A stretch of DNA of 64,000 nucleotides from Riptortus pedestris (lineage: Eukaryota > Arthropoda > Insecta > Hemiptera > Alydidae). The notes under the pieces are model-generated. The model was given only the letters and a program-made list of their open reading frames with translations, was not told the DNA's origin and did not search any database. The stretch spans positions 76,119,001 through 76,183,000 of the forward strand of contig CM032229.1 in NCBI GenBank assembly GCA_019009955.1, written 5' to 3'. The position numbers and the translations under genes were made by a program. Position 1 is the first letter of the stretch. Every line of letters starts with the position of its first letter. This document shows positions 1-11,814 of the stretch, piece by piece.

Positions 1-1439
1 TATTCTCTTGTAGCTATCTGGTGTATAAACAAACAGGTGACACAGTTGAGGAAGAATCTCTGAAATATAAAACTTTGAAACTTTTACAAATGCCAGTTAC
101 TTTAGCGTAATACAAAAACAAAAAATAAATCAGGTACCATTCTCATCATTCCTTTACACTCATGGTCGCAATTTAGATAAAGCAGAGTGGAGGTACATTT
201 GGGAATGAAAACCAAAAATAAATAATTCATGAAGCTCATTTAAAATATAAATCGAAAATATGTCAGAAAATGTTTTTTAATAAATTTTAACGATTTACAT
301 TTTCGATGTAATGGAAACATTGAGATTCACTGCTAGAAATACTTGGGTTATCATTACAAGCATTCATTCTATTTATTACTGCTCATAATTCTTCTTATTC
401 AATAACAGAGCAAGTCCATGTTTACCTTAACTATACCATAGATTCAATTTATGAATGCCCTTCAATTTCTCACAAGTCCGGTACCGATTGCTGTTTAAAT
501 GCAGCTCAAGTTTGTCTTTTAAAAGGTTCCGAAGTGAATGAGCAGTCGAGGTATAAAAAAAGGGAAAATGAACGTACGAGGGTATGAGAAAACCTAAGGC
601 ATATATGAGAGCCCAGAGCCATTGGATCAGAGGTAGCAAAGATTTTAATAACGAAAGAAGTGAACCAATAAATGTCTTCCTGGCATATATTGTTGTTCGA
701 CGAGTGCTCATTTTCCTAACTACCTCCGAGGGATTAACTAGGAAATTGCATATTAATAAATTAAAAAAACAAAACCAAAAAAAAAACCTTAGTTCAGGAA
801 AACTACATCTTTCTTTTCCCTAATTGTTGTATACTACAACATCGATAAATGAACATTAAACTGCAAATCTTTGATGTGATACTGCTTGGAGTGGCTTCTT
901 TCTTCATTAAGTGATCTTCTCGAATCAAGGAACACATTTCGGAATTATGCATATACCATTACAATTACCTTGTATAAAAAGTTGAAGGTGCTGATTAAAC
1001 ATTCAATTATTTAATCGTTTATATAATGAACGAAACAGTTTCACAATGCAATTCCCTATTTTTAGAAATCTCATAAATTCTCTCTTAGCTAAATTTACTG
1101 ATAAAAAATTGCTTGATAATTATTGCTGAACAGAAGCAATAATTTTCGTTTAAATAATTGTTTGCCTAGCGATGAAACATGGAGCAGCATTTCCAAGAAT
1201 AGAGACTGAATGTGTTATAAAGTAAATTTTGAATTCTTGTAATCACTACAACTTTTATTTTTCTAAAAGTTCGTTTTTTAGGGTTGCTTTAAATAAAGTA
1301 TGCGGGCCACTAGAATATTAATATATGTTTATAAGAACCTGGTGACAAAATGACAACTCGAACAAAATGACACAAAATTGAAAATTTTGGCCGTTGGGAA
1401 AGAGCAAATATGTAAACGTAGTTTATAGTAAAGGAGGAA
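1..1439. other. No gene seen; AT-rich intergenic DNA
   Basis: No reading frame here has protein-like composition and I recognise no repeat. The short overlapping frames at 427-823 lie on opposite strands over the same bases and resemble no family I know. I see nothing else. Confidence 0.6.
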
Positions 1440-2070
1440 GGAGGAGTGGTTACTAACGATAGCTGAACCCTGAGGCCGGGAGGGGACCACAAAGGGAGAC
1501 GATTAAACCCTCTCTAGCCCGGCCATAGCCCTGTAAGACGGTGCACACTTCAACAAGCTACCAAGCCTGATATTACCGCTCTATACCCACTCTCTGACCT
1601 TTTCTACCCTCTCAACCAACACTGTATTCAGTTATGTGTTTTCATATAAACACATTCTATCCACGTGTCACCATCAAATTCTTCCTTATGTCCAGGCTTC
1701 GTACCAGCTCATGGGAAATCTGCTTGGTTAACGCAGCCCCTAAGTGGCGGGCATTTTAGTTGTTGGAGCGACCCTACGATACGTGTTCGCTCATATGGTT
1801 TACCAACAGAACCCCAAGACTTACTGGAGCTATAAACAGACAAGAGGTGACATACCAACAAAAGGCCTTCTAAAATACAACACTTTACACTGACATAATT
1901 AACGGTAACAAATCTAAAACTATCTACTAACCCTTTCTCCTTTTAGCCTACTCTCCGACTATCTTCCGTTTTACCCTGCATATCAGTATCGACTGTCATC
2001 CAGCGGAGATCACTTTCATCACGTCTCCTCAGACAACCAGCACCTGGATTCCATTGTATAAAACCGCCTT
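1440..2070. repeat. GC-richer block, probably decayed transposable-element DNA
   Basis: This block is visibly richer in G and C than its surroundings, with stretches such as CCCGGCCATAGCCC near 1518. It contains a decayed 5' end of family H (separate entry). The remainder is not recognised; no open frame runs through it. Old inserted repeat DNA is the likeliest reading. Confidence 0.35.
1711..1752 (-). mobile_element. Family H fragment, 5' end only
   Basis: GGGAAATCTGCT followed by GGTTAACGCAGCCCC and GTGGCGG is the reverse complement of the family H 5' end (GTCCGTCACGC, small hairpin, AGCAGATTTCCC) with several substitutions. No core or 3' end follows, so this is a truncated old copy. Confidence 0.6.
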
Positions 2071-3130
2071 AAAATGATAATAAATAAAAACCAGATAAAG
2101 CTAATCCTCACCCAACAATCCTGATCCTATCCTATACTCAGTCCGTGTATATGTGTACATGAGGTACTTGTTTTTATTTGGCATGCTTGCACGTTTTTCT
2201 TTAGTTTAGTTTTCTTCTCATGCCCTTCGTGTACGGATGATTTTTTCTTTTGTTCTATCTTCATTAGTCAGGTATAAGCGGGGGGGGGGACGAACAGAAG
2301 ATGTAGTTTTACTTTGTATTTAACTTAGTTTGGTAAGTCAGTTTTGTTTATTGTCATGGGATGAAAAGCATGGTCAATACAAAAGTTTCAACCACCAGGC
2401 TTCAGTTAAATACACTTCAGAAAGGTAAAAAGAAATCGGTAAAAAATGTGCGACATTGATGGAATACTATTTTTCAGCAGTAAATAGTTTACAGCATAAA
2501 AAATTCCGCTGGGGGATTAACCAAACCAACGATATTTTTATTACTGGCATCCTATACTGAAATAATGGTCACCTGAAATACGTTCTAGTTTTCTTTTTAT
2601 ATATTTTAAAACTACCTTTACCGCAGGAAGTCTATATTCGTCAATATATTCCTTTAAGTTAGTGGAAGAACAAAAATGAATGAAACAAAGGTTTTCATTA
2701 GTGCTTTTTATTGTGATATTTTTATATTTGTGGAACATTGCTTGTGTTGGAAAACGAACCTGGAGTCTTCTCAATATTTAGGCTAGTGTTCTACAACAAA
2801 GCTTAAGGGCTCTTTTAACGATATATTTAAACGGTTTTCTCTGAAATTAAACCGTCCTAAGCGCCGCGGTGCTTGTTTGAAGTGGAGACAATGAATTCTC
2901 TCTATTTAGGTTGACCAAAGAAGATTACTCCTTCCAGATGTAAGTACTTATTTTTTTAAATGTATTTTAAACGTGTTGAATACGTAAAAAATCGTGTTAT
3001 AGACATTTTAAATTTTTTAGAGAGAAATAGCCTTTCATCCTGGATTAATTACGAGCCTAGCACAAAGGAAAAACGGTCCGAATCCATGTTGTTTTTAACT
3101 ATTTTAGAGCAGATTTACATTAAGAGAAAT
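2071..3130. other. No gene seen; AT-rich, one G-run
   Basis: Contains a G9 run at 2281-2289 and small open frames (2541-2774 minus, 2960-3154 plus) that resemble no known protein. No repeat family is recognised. Confidence 0.55.
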
Positions 3131-3133
3131 CCG

Positions 3134-4115
3134 CTATTGAAGTTGTACTCATGACCACAATTTCGAAATATTTCCTTTAATGTCAAAAGATCCTATCAAC
3201 AAGATAAAGAAAATGAGTTTCGTTCAAAATTACACACACAGACACACATATATATTTTAATGTTACTGCTCTAGCGGCCACAATGTGTTGCTAAATCGTT
3301 TCTAAACTTGATATGTAAACGTTTCATGTAAAACTAAAGATCAAGTTCATTAATAAATGAAAACCTGAAAATTGGAAGGGCGGGGGTTTAAAGGTGGGTT
3401 TGCAAATATCTATTATATTATGCATCTGATCAAAAAAATATATAAAATCAATTTTATTGCAAAAGTAATGTTCGATAAATAGTGTTATATACATTTGTTC
3501 ACTGTCTATTGGATATTTTATTTTTTGACCTTCAGTAAACCCCCACTCCTACTCATGTCAAATTAACAATAAGCTGTTATATCACGAACCACTTTATTCC
3601 AAGGTTGAATACCAAATATTGTTTTCATTGAACTTTTACTTTGTGAGATATTTGCAAATAAGTAAAGTAATGACGCTATCAATTAATGCGATGATTTTTG
3701 TTCTTTGGTCGAATGTATATTTTGTTCTATTCCATAAAGGATATTTAACCGTTTAATTCAACTCATACAAGTACATAGTCGTTAATGGCTGAAATCGCTC
3801 CAGGATATGGGGGAGGTAGAGAGGGGATTCCAAAATTCAAAATATCGTCGTTATTATGAGTAGTATCTAAAAATGTTATGTAACCAATCATGTTAAGCTA
3901 TTGATACTCAATAATTGTTGTTCTATAGATTGTTCAATAGCTTAAATATTAAGTAAGTTATTCGTGCAATGTTTTCTGCCTTCAGTAAACCCTCACTTCT
4001 ACTTGTCGGATTTTTCTTTAGAAATAGGAAATATATGCGATCAACTGTGTGTCATACCGGCACGTGCGAAATTAGACTAATTTTAGTTTACTTAGCTCCT
4101 GCGTAACGGACTTTT
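3134..4115 (-). mobile_element. Family H, long diverged copy
   Basis: Reading the minus strand, the 5' end lies near 4111 (GTCCGTTACGCAGGAGC), with GCACGTG shortly after. The block reading ACATGAGTAGGAGTGGGGG is at 3540-3560, a decayed (TA)n with the GCTCTAGCGG half-palindrome near 3245-3282, and the 3'-terminal region (TTGTACTCATGA reversed) near 3140. Two core-like blocks are present, making it longer than the roughly 600-bp short form. Divergence is high. It resembles the 9144-9727 copy, which shares the GAGTAGGAGTGGGGG block, so it may represent an older, longer subfamily. Confidence 0.7.
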
Positions 4116-4765
4116 ATAACATAAAACGATTATTTATTTATTTAATTTAAATGAGTTCCGCAACGTAGGGGATTTACGCATTATTAAAGTGTCATTAAAA
4201 AGTGAAATGCAAAAAATGAAACAAACAGAAAAAGAGTGAACTTTGGCAAAGGATTTTCGAAGCATATAAGGTATAAGGTATGAAGCAAACGATATTGTAC
4301 GATATGGAAACATCAAGGTAATGAACATTATATATAAATGAAAATGTAACTATAGAAAGGGGGTGGAAGAAAAATTAAATAAATAGAAAAAAATAAGGAA
4401 AAGGGATAACCAAACAAAATAAAAAAATAAAGTAAATAAATAATATTAAAGTTTATACACCCTGCTAATATAGAAAATAAGTGAAGAGTGGCGTGTAGAA
4501 AGTTTAGATTATAGTGTTTAATATATGTTGGTGTCTTTTAGATGTTTAATGACTGAGTCTAGGTAATCACTGTCATCGGTCAAATGTTCCTGTAAGTCAT
4601 GTGGAATAAAACGATTAAAGATAATAAGTAACTGTGATAATCAGCACAAACGTCTGTTCCTTTTTTGCGCAATTGTCACTTAAACATGATGAGAAATTAA
4701 ACAATGAGATTGCCGACTTTATTATGGACCAGTGCGATACAAACACTTCATGACAGTAGTAAGTT
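4116..4765. other. No gene seen
   Basis: AT-rich DNA with an A-rich purine stretch at 4360-4440. The minus-strand frame at 4134-4328 has no recognisable motif. Confidence 0.55.
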
Positions 4766-4767
4766 TG

Positions 4768-4911
<144 letters not shown>

Positions 4912-5286
4912 CTTACTTTTATGTGGGTTGTGTTTTAATTGACACGAGCGTATATATTTGTTTTCGCCCAATATATGTGCTGAGCAAACTGGCAAGTATT
5001 GTGATCTTTTGAAAACGCATTGGAAGCGCTCTATATTTAATTTACATATTTACATTATTGAAATTGAAGTTAGCTAAAAAAAGGTCTTTAATATTTCTCG
5101 CCAGTTGGAAGTTTGTTCAACGGCTGCTTTTCCGGGTAAAAATCAAGTAAATTTCAAGAAATGTAGTCGAGGTCTATGGCAACAATACGAACCTTAATGT
5201 TTGTGAGAAAAGTTCAGCGCCAGAAGTTTTTATTAAAAGCACATATCCAACATCTCCAAAATAAATTATCAAAAGTACAAAAAAAG
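4912..5286. other. No gene seen
   Basis: Mixed-composition intergenic DNA without a recognised repeat or open frame. Confidence 0.5.
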
Positions 5287-5803
5287 TCCGTCATGCGTAA
5301 CTAAGCAGATTTTCCATGTGCGAGTTTAACACACTATTGATCTCATCTCAACATATATTTTACATTTCTAATTAAAAAGTCCGTCACGCAGGGGCAGCGT
5401 AAACTAAGCAGATTTCCCACGTGAAGTTTTACAATAGAGAAATTTCATGAGAGCCGAGCCAGTGAAGGAAACGGCCGAACTAGCTTTTGGCGGGAAAGTA
5501 ACTCGTCCGTTAGGTACCCCGATTTAATAAAAATGCAAATATCTCGGTTAATATTGAAGATAGAGAAAAAATGTATATAACAATATTTATAGTAAATTTA
5601 ATTTGCAATAAGATTGGTTCTGTACAATTGTTCGATCCGACGTATAGTAACGGAGATATTTCGAATTTTTGAAAATCCTCCCCTCTAACTGTTCCAATTT
5701 CAGCCGTTAACGAACTTGATCTTTCTTTTTACATAAAACGACTAAATATCGAGTTTGGTAACGATTAAACAAAAATTGTGACCGCTAGAGCGGTAACAGA
5801 CAA

Positions 5804-5876
<73 letters not shown>

Positions 5877-6115
5877 AAATTCCGTCATGAGTGCAACCTC
5901 AATAGCTGATTTCCCTTAAGGGAAATTTGCTAAAATCCGATTAAGAGAAATTAACCAAAGGCTGCAAACATGGACAAATAACTCGCTTAATATTTAAGCT
6001 ACAGAAAAAATGTATAGAACAACAATTTCAGGGCATCAATGGTTGCACAGGATGAGTTCTATATCATTTTTCGATACTACTCAAAATAACGAAGATATTA
6101 GCCATTAACCCTCCG
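5287..6115 (+). mobile_element. Family H, old copy interrupted by a younger one
   Basis: The 5' end GTCCGTCATGCGTAACTAAGCAG begins at 5286. It is interrupted at an A-run near 5376 by a complete younger copy (5380-5933). Decayed core sequence resumes after it (ATAACTCGCTTAATATT near 5979, TAACGAAGATATTAGCC near 6089), and the end is lost. That both halves belong to one copy is inferred from order, strand and similar decay. Confidence 0.55.
5380..5933 (+). mobile_element. Family H, complete copy with (TA)n
   Basis: All landmarks occur in order: 5' hairpin sequence ACGCAGGGGCAGCGT, AGCAGATTTCCC, GGCGGGAAAG, the AAATATCTCGGTTA/TAACGGAGATATTT inverted pair, CCGCTAGAGCGG, (TA)n at 5804-5872 and the 3' palindrome GATTTCCCTTAAGGGAAAT followed by TTGCTAAAA. 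About 554 bp. It has no open frame and is non-autonomous. Confidence 0.9.
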
Positions 6116-6904
6116 TCGGGCGCGTGATCTCTAAGATACACAGTTTCTAGAGAAGTATTTGCCACTCCTCCTAGCAGAGAGTGGTGGTGTAGTGCTCCGA
6201 GTTATGTGCTTTATAGGTGTCCCCCTCAAGGTCAGTAGTGTCACTTTGTTCGATGGAGTCGTGTGTTTCACCTGTCATTCATATAAACATACTAATATTG
6301 TAAATATTGTATCGAACTAAGGACGAAATTTGAAGAGTACAGACTCTTTGGACCATAGATTGAACTCAAGTACAAAAACAGCATAAAAAATCATTCCGCT
6401 ACAATGAACAAAAGAAAATGATGTGAAACATGCGAAACTATAAAAAAAATGTAGGTTTACTAAATACTCTTGTGAGAATTGCAAATCTAAAACTTGTTTA
6501 CAACATAGTTCCATGCTTTGTCCTAATTGTAATGCAGCTCTGCAAAAGAAATAATAATTAAACTGCTATTTTAAAAAGGATTTGTACATTAAAATTTAGA
6601 TGATTTTTAATAAGTCTTTTCTAAAAGTGATTTCGTGCTACTTATTTTTGAATGAAGTTATATTTTCTGTTATGGTTTCTAATCACACACTGAACATTTT
6701 AGTGCAAAATATATATTAAAAAACTGTATTTCCGTAAAAACGGTTGAGGATGATCTCTGAGATTCAAGCGCCCGAAGACGTAATATTCTTGACGCGTTCG
6801 ACCGAGGGTTAACTACGCTAAACTTTAGTGTTGAATAAAAAAAGTAAATATAGAGTATTACTAAACTTAACAAATGAAGTAGATATTTTCAAGTTCTGAG
6901 CGTA
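6116..6904. other. No gene seen
   Basis: 6107-6290 is GC-richer and contains GCAGAGAGTGGTGGTGTAGT. It matches nothing I know and could be the remnant of another insert. The rest is AT-rich with two minus-strand frames of about 65 codons that lack recognisable motifs. Confidence 0.45.
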
Positions 6905-7237
6905 AAATCTTCGTACTTAATCTTTGAATAAACTGCTTCATGATATAGCAGCTTATTAAAACTAAAAAAAAAACAAATATATCCGTTAATATTAATGATA
7001 TAGAAAATATGTATAAGACAAAATGTATAGGACATTAAATTTGCAATAAGTTTGGTTCTAATAAATTTTTCGACCCAACGCATAATAACAGATATATTTA
7101 GAACTTTTAAAATTTACCTTTCTCACTGGTTGGAGTGTAGCCGTTAACGAAAAAGATCTTTATCATCACGTAAAACTTTTAAATATCGAGTTTGGCAACG
7201 ATCAATCAAAATTTGCGGCTGAGAAAGAGAGTTAAAA

Positions 7238-7290
<53 letters not shown>
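6905..7290 (+). mobile_element. Family H core relic ending in (TA)n
   Basis: Core landmarks are visible: TTAAATTTGCAATAAG near 7035, TTTTTCGACCCAACG near 7066, GCCGTTAACGAA near 7140, AAATATCGAGTTTGG near 7181 and (TA)n at 7242-7290. The recognisable 5' and 3' ends are missing. The minus frame at 7144-7362 is open only because of the (TA)n. Confidence 0.7.
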
Positions 7291-7292
<2 letters not shown>

Positions 7293-7439
7293 TTGCATTA
7301 TAGCAATATGGGAATCCAGCGTTTAAAATGAATACGACATAAATTCCAAGCTTAAATATCAAATATAATTTCCATTAGATGTTTACTACATGAAAATACA
7401 TCGGGGGGCGACATGAATTAGGATTTTATTTATTGACTA

Positions 7440-7832
7440 GAACATGTTTATTCGATCTATACCGTACACGAAATTTAGCCGTTTCATTCAATATGAAAGA
7501 TTCTACAAGAAATTATATTTATATCTGAAATCGGAAGAGGAATGGAAGGGGGGGGGTTATTGAGAGGGAGAATTCAAAAATTCGAAATATCCCCGATATT
7601 AAGAGTTGGATCGAAAAATGTTGTAAAGCAACTCTTGATGTTTCAGGTGCATCTTTTCGTAACTCAAATATCAAGCCTGTTATTTGTACTTCCGTGTTTT
7701 CAGCCCTTAGCTTCTCACGGATTGGTCTTTTATTTAGAAGTAAAGAATATGTGGTGGAGATGAGGCCAGTAGTGTGCCTGGACATGGAAAATTTGCTTTG
7801 TGTACGCAGACACAGTTTGACGGACTTTCTTT
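7440..7832 (-). mobile_element. Family H, decayed copy lacking its 3' end
   Basis: On the minus strand the 5' end GTCCGTCAAACTGTGTCTGC starts at about 7830. The core follows, with TTTTTCGATCCAAC near 7610 and ATTTCGAATTTTTG near 7580, then a C9 tract (G9 on the plus strand near 7549). The palindrome, (TA)n and 3' end are not recognised. Confidence 0.65.
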
Positions 7833-7835
7833 CAG

Positions 7836-8165
7836 CCTGCAGCAAACCATCACTTCATATTACAAACAATAAGTTCATCAAAATATTTTCCTAGCTTCAA
7901 TATCAAATGTGGTTTTCAAAGAATCTTTACTATGTGAGATACATATATGCAGTTCCATGAAAACTCGTCAATAAACATTATAGATTGAAGAGTGCTCAAT
8001 ATTCATTTGATCGAAACCATACTGAATATTTAACCGATTCATATAAAACTAATGACGAAATGTATTGGCCGTAATTGGACGAGGACGATGGGGTGTAGAC
8101 CGGGTTCAAATAAAAAAATATCTCCGTTATTTTAATTTGGTACTACAAATTTTATCGAATCATTA
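7836..8165 (-). mobile_element. Family H core relic
   Basis: On the minus strand this holds AATAACGGAGATATTTTTT near 8120 and GGTTAAATATTCAG near 8035, plus a block also present in the 3134-4115 copy (plus strand TAGCTTCAATATCAAATG near 7893). Ends are absent, and divergence is high enough that the limits are approximate. Confidence 0.5.
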
Positions 8166-8542
8166 TATAAACATTTATGTTGTTAATCATTTAATCCTAC
8201 CATTTTTATTCTAAATACCTTTTATCTACTAGTAGTTATTCCACTTCTATTTATTTTCACTCATCTGCAATTGTGACAAGTAATGAACTCATTAACAGAT
8301 TAAATTTTAATAATTTTAAGTTATGGTTACATATGCTTCTTATTAGTGTTTTTTTTTTATTTTTTTTTTTTTATCTGAGGCCCATTTAATTCATACCACG
8401 GCTTTGTCAACTGCACGGGCCGTCAAGCCACGTGAGGCGGTACAGACAGTTCCCCCCTTGCTGAACTAAGAGTTCTAACTTCTTATTAGTGGGGAAATAC
8501 AAATCGATTTTAAGATGAGAACATCGGCGCACCATTCATGGA
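8166..8542. other. No gene seen; T-rich tract then GC-richer patch
   Basis: An almost pure T tract covers 8348-8372. It is followed by a GC-richer patch (CACGGGCCGTCAAGCCACG near 8415). Neither belongs to a family I recognise. Confidence 0.45.
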
Positions 8543-8590
8543 TGAGGAAAATCTGCTTCGTTCACGCAGCACCCGCATGACGGCCTGTTT
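8543..8590 (-). mobile_element. Family H fragment, 5' end only
   Basis: GGAAAATCTGCTTCGTTCACG, GCAGCACCCGC and ATGACGGCC reproduce the reversed 5' end of family H with substitutions. No core is attached. Confidence 0.55.
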
Positions 8591-8683
8591 TGTAACTCAT
8601 GCATCTAAGGGACTTCAATATCAGCAATTCAAGATGACTCAAGAAATCGTTAACTTTCTGATAATATCTTATTCTATTGCAGA

Positions 8684-8940
8684 TAATGACGTCTGTACTT
8701 ATTGCTGGGAATAAAAAATTCTTGAATAGTCGTCCTTTACCGAAGTTATATTTTTATCATTGCTCACTGAAGAATTCCAAAGCTAGAACTAATTATGGCA
8801 AATCGATTGTTTCTCTACTAAGATATTTATTTATCCATTCTTCCTTGAATTATCATACCCAAACTAAAAACATTCCTTTTATTCCAATAAATGATCCAAT
8901 TAGATTGTATTCATTATTTAAGAGAAGCTCTCATATATGA
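8684..8940 (+). CDS. Doubtful open frame with a splice-acceptor-like start
   Basis: I do not recognise this product. An open frame of about 85 codons follows TTATTCTATTGCAG at 8670-8683, which resembles a 3' splice site, and ends in TGA at 8938-8940. The predicted peptide is mixed and polar, rich in K, N, S, L and Y, with no low-complexity repeat, signal peptide or clear membrane segment. The frame is short for AT-rich DNA and could be chance or a decayed transposon frame. There is no partner exon I can support. Confidence 0.15.
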
Positions 8941-9143
8941 AATTGAAATGGGTTTTTAGAATTGTGTCGGTGAATGTGTCATATGATAGAAACGCCCGTT
9001 TATTAAGAAAACGACTGAATGTTTTGTACTCTAGTGGAGTTAATTTCATTAATATTTTATATTAATTATGAGTCTATTTACTTTAAGTCTCAAATACAAT
9101 TTTCGTTTCATGTGCTTTTATATAATGAGAATGTAATAAAAAG

Positions 9144-9595
9144 TCCGTCACGCAGGGGCTGCGTTAACTAAGCAGATATCCCACGTGCGCCACGTATTTG
9201 CGTTTATCCCAAAACTTAAAATCTCTATGAGAACAATATTTAGTATTTATGCTTCAAATAAAGTGCTTCATAACATAATAGAATATTGTTAATATGAAAT
9301 GAGTAGGAGTGGGGGTTTACTGAACACCGAAAACTAAAAAATGCAAATATCTCAGTTAATAATGGAGATAGTGAAGAAATGTACATAACAACATTTATAT
9401 AACATTACATTTGCAATAAGGGGTACATTACATTATTAAGAGTTTTAGAAATTCTCCCCCTCTAACCCCCCCCCCTCCCCCTGGTCCAATTTTAGCCGTT
9501 AACGAACTAGATATTTCTTTTTACAGAAAACGATTATATAGCAAGTTTGGTAACGATAAGACAAAAATTGCGACCGCTAGAGCGGTAGCAGAGAA

Positions 9596-9631
<36 letters not shown>

Positions 9632-9727
9632 CCTGGGTAGGATCGATGGACATTTGAAGAAAAATTTCGTTAATCGCGTCATGAGTACGACCTCAATAGC
9701 TGTTTTCCCTTAAGTGAAATCTGCTAA
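9144..9727 (+). mobile_element. Family H, complete copy of the GAGTAGGAGTGGGGG subtype
   Basis: It runs from GTCCGTCACGCAGGGGC to TTTTCCCTTAAGTGAAATC and TGCTAAAA. It contains the 5' subterminal AGCAGATATCCC (one change from consensus), the block GAGTAGGAGTGGGGG near 9301, a C-rich tract at 9456-9481, CCGCTAGAGCGG near 9572 and (TA)n at 9598-9627. The GAGTAGGAGTGGGGG block is missing from copies such as 5380-5933, so at least two subfamilies exist. Confidence 0.88.
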
Positions 9728-10628
9728 AAGGAATAGTAACTCATACAAAACATTACCATTCTATTTGTTACTCTTAAGAGAAATATTTATTGTATATTCA
9801 CTACTAAAGAAGGATTTCCCAAATAAAGTATATTGTTAATATTGAATTTCGAGAAGACAACTCTGGATCTCGATGTTCTAAAGCTTGTATAGAGCTTTTA
9901 TGATAACAAGAATTTCTGAAGAAAGAATACCTTTAGTGTGACGGGGGATAGAATACAAAAAGGAATCCTGTATTCAAGAAGATACTTCTTGCTGTAACAG
10001 AGCGCCATAACAAGCTCATAATCCCAATCCTCAGATCTAAAAAGTGCACGACTCACCTCTTTTTGCTCGTTATCTCACTGTGTTTGCTTAACAACAACGT
10101 ATTTATTTCAACGGGGGAACGTCCTTCGTCGCTGAATAGTAATAAACTTGCCAAAACGCATGACCAACGGTTATGTAATTCACGAAATTAAGAGTGTAAC
10201 ATTCATTCCCAATAAGTACTATAGGATATGAATAGCAACTTATAAAAATGACACTTGCTGATAATTTGTACATAGGATCAGCTAACAAATCCTGCTTTAG
10301 AAGGGTGAATGCAATAAACTGGTCAACATAACGGAAATACAGTAACAATAACTATCTCTTTTCATTAGGATTTCATTGATTTACGAGAAAAGTAATTTTT
10401 ATATGTGCACTAAAACGCATTCTCAGACTAACTCTCATTCACTTTTATAAAATACCGTAACATCCAAAATAAAATCATCAATTCCTGTAACTATAGGTAC
10501 ATATTTATTATGTCTAAATAAATAATAACAATACTTGCGGTAACATCTGCTAACTATTAGTGGTTAGTAATAAATTAATTTTGTGAAGTCAATTCTCCCA
10601 GTATGCGTAAGAAAAATGTTCTGCATCT
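9728..10628. other. No gene seen
   Basis: Unremarkable AT-rich DNA. The 81-codon minus frame at 10103-10348 carries no recognised motif. Confidence 0.55.
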
Positions 10629-10629
10629 T

Positions 10630-11165
10630 GTAGTTTCTTTTTATTTATTTATTTATTGAGGTGTGTCGCAATTTTAGCGGTTCACACTTCTCTTGTTATA
10701 AAGCTTAAAGTTGGTATAGCCACCTTATAACAAAAGAAAAATATGTTAAAATATCTACAGTCGTAGGTCACAAGGCACCGCTACATTTTCTCCAGTGGAT
10801 ATTAATGACAGCAGAATCTAATTCTTCAAGGGTCGATTAACGTTTTAAATGTAGTTGGAAAGATGTGTCTGTTGGAGGTGCTTCATGATTGTCGCGATGT
10901 ATGTGCTGTTGTCGTGTAGTAGTTCTGATAGGTTGGTGGGTAAGTTCTTGTCGGTTATTTGTCTGCAGTCTGTAAGTAAGTGTTTGATAGTTAGTTGCGT
11001 ATTGCATAGTGTACATAAAGGTGGATCAGTTTTAGTCATGAGGTGTCCGTGTGTTATCCATGAATGGCCGTGTCTCAAACGAGTAAGAACAACTTCTTCT
11101 CTTCTAGTGCCCCGATTACTTGACTACCATTCACGAATAGTGTCCTTTATTTTATTGCAGTTTAT
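10630..11165 (-). mobile_element. 3' end of a non-LTR retrotransposon (LINE with RNase H-type C-terminus)
   Basis: On the minus strand a frame reads TRREEVVLTRLRHGHSWITH and then a zinc-knuckle-like C-X2-C-X7-H-X4-C, typical of the segment after the RNase H domain in Jockey/I/R1-type LINEs. The coding part ends at 10845. A 3' UTR of about 190 bases follows, then a (TAAA)n tail seen on the plus strand as TTTATTTATTTATTTATTG at 10640-10660. An in-frame TAG at 11124-11126 interrupts the segment upstream of the knuckle. The copy is 5'-truncated, as is usual for LINEs, and inactive. Confidence 0.8.
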
Positions 11166-11814
11166 AACATATAATTGCTTACCATTCAAATGGGCACGGT
11201 TTATGAACTTCAATATTAATTGTAATTGTGCAAAAATAGTGAGTTTTCTTTTCACTTCCGATTGGTTGACTATAATTGCGGAGGTAAGCACAACCTCTTT
11301 GACTTAATTACATTGTTTTAGTCAAGTGGTTGAATTCAACTAACAATTACACTAGAGAGAGATTGTTTTTAATGCTTCCAAACAGCAATCTCATCTTTTA
11401 AAATAGCTAATAACAATAATAATAATTCGGTGATATTCAAAGCGCCTGACCGGGTATCCAGGCACTTATTGGGGAATTTGATATGCTGGTTTGCGTTGTA
11501 GATGTCAGGATGAGAAACAATTATCGGCCGCACAGAGAAATATCTACATTTCTCACATAAACATATTTGTGGCATAACCTGCAGGCATGATCAGGTGCTA
11601 AAACGATAAAATACACCAGGATTAGACTGTACTAAAAACAATTATTTAAACAACTCAGAAATAGATTTATATACTCACATAAGACACCTGTATATTATAA
11701 TAAAATATTTTAATCTCATAAAACACACGACATTCCGCATAAATTACGGTTATATCTTAATATTTACTATAGATAACTGAAAAATTCACACTAATTTTAA
11801 ATTGACTCCTAACC
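11166..11814. other. No gene seen
   Basis: AT-rich DNA between the LINE fragment and the satellite. No recognised repeat or frame. Confidence 0.5.

Noticed and set aside
10855..11307. 150-codon plus-strand frame
   Set aside because: It lies antisense to the LINE C-terminal region, which carries the recognised knuckle motif.
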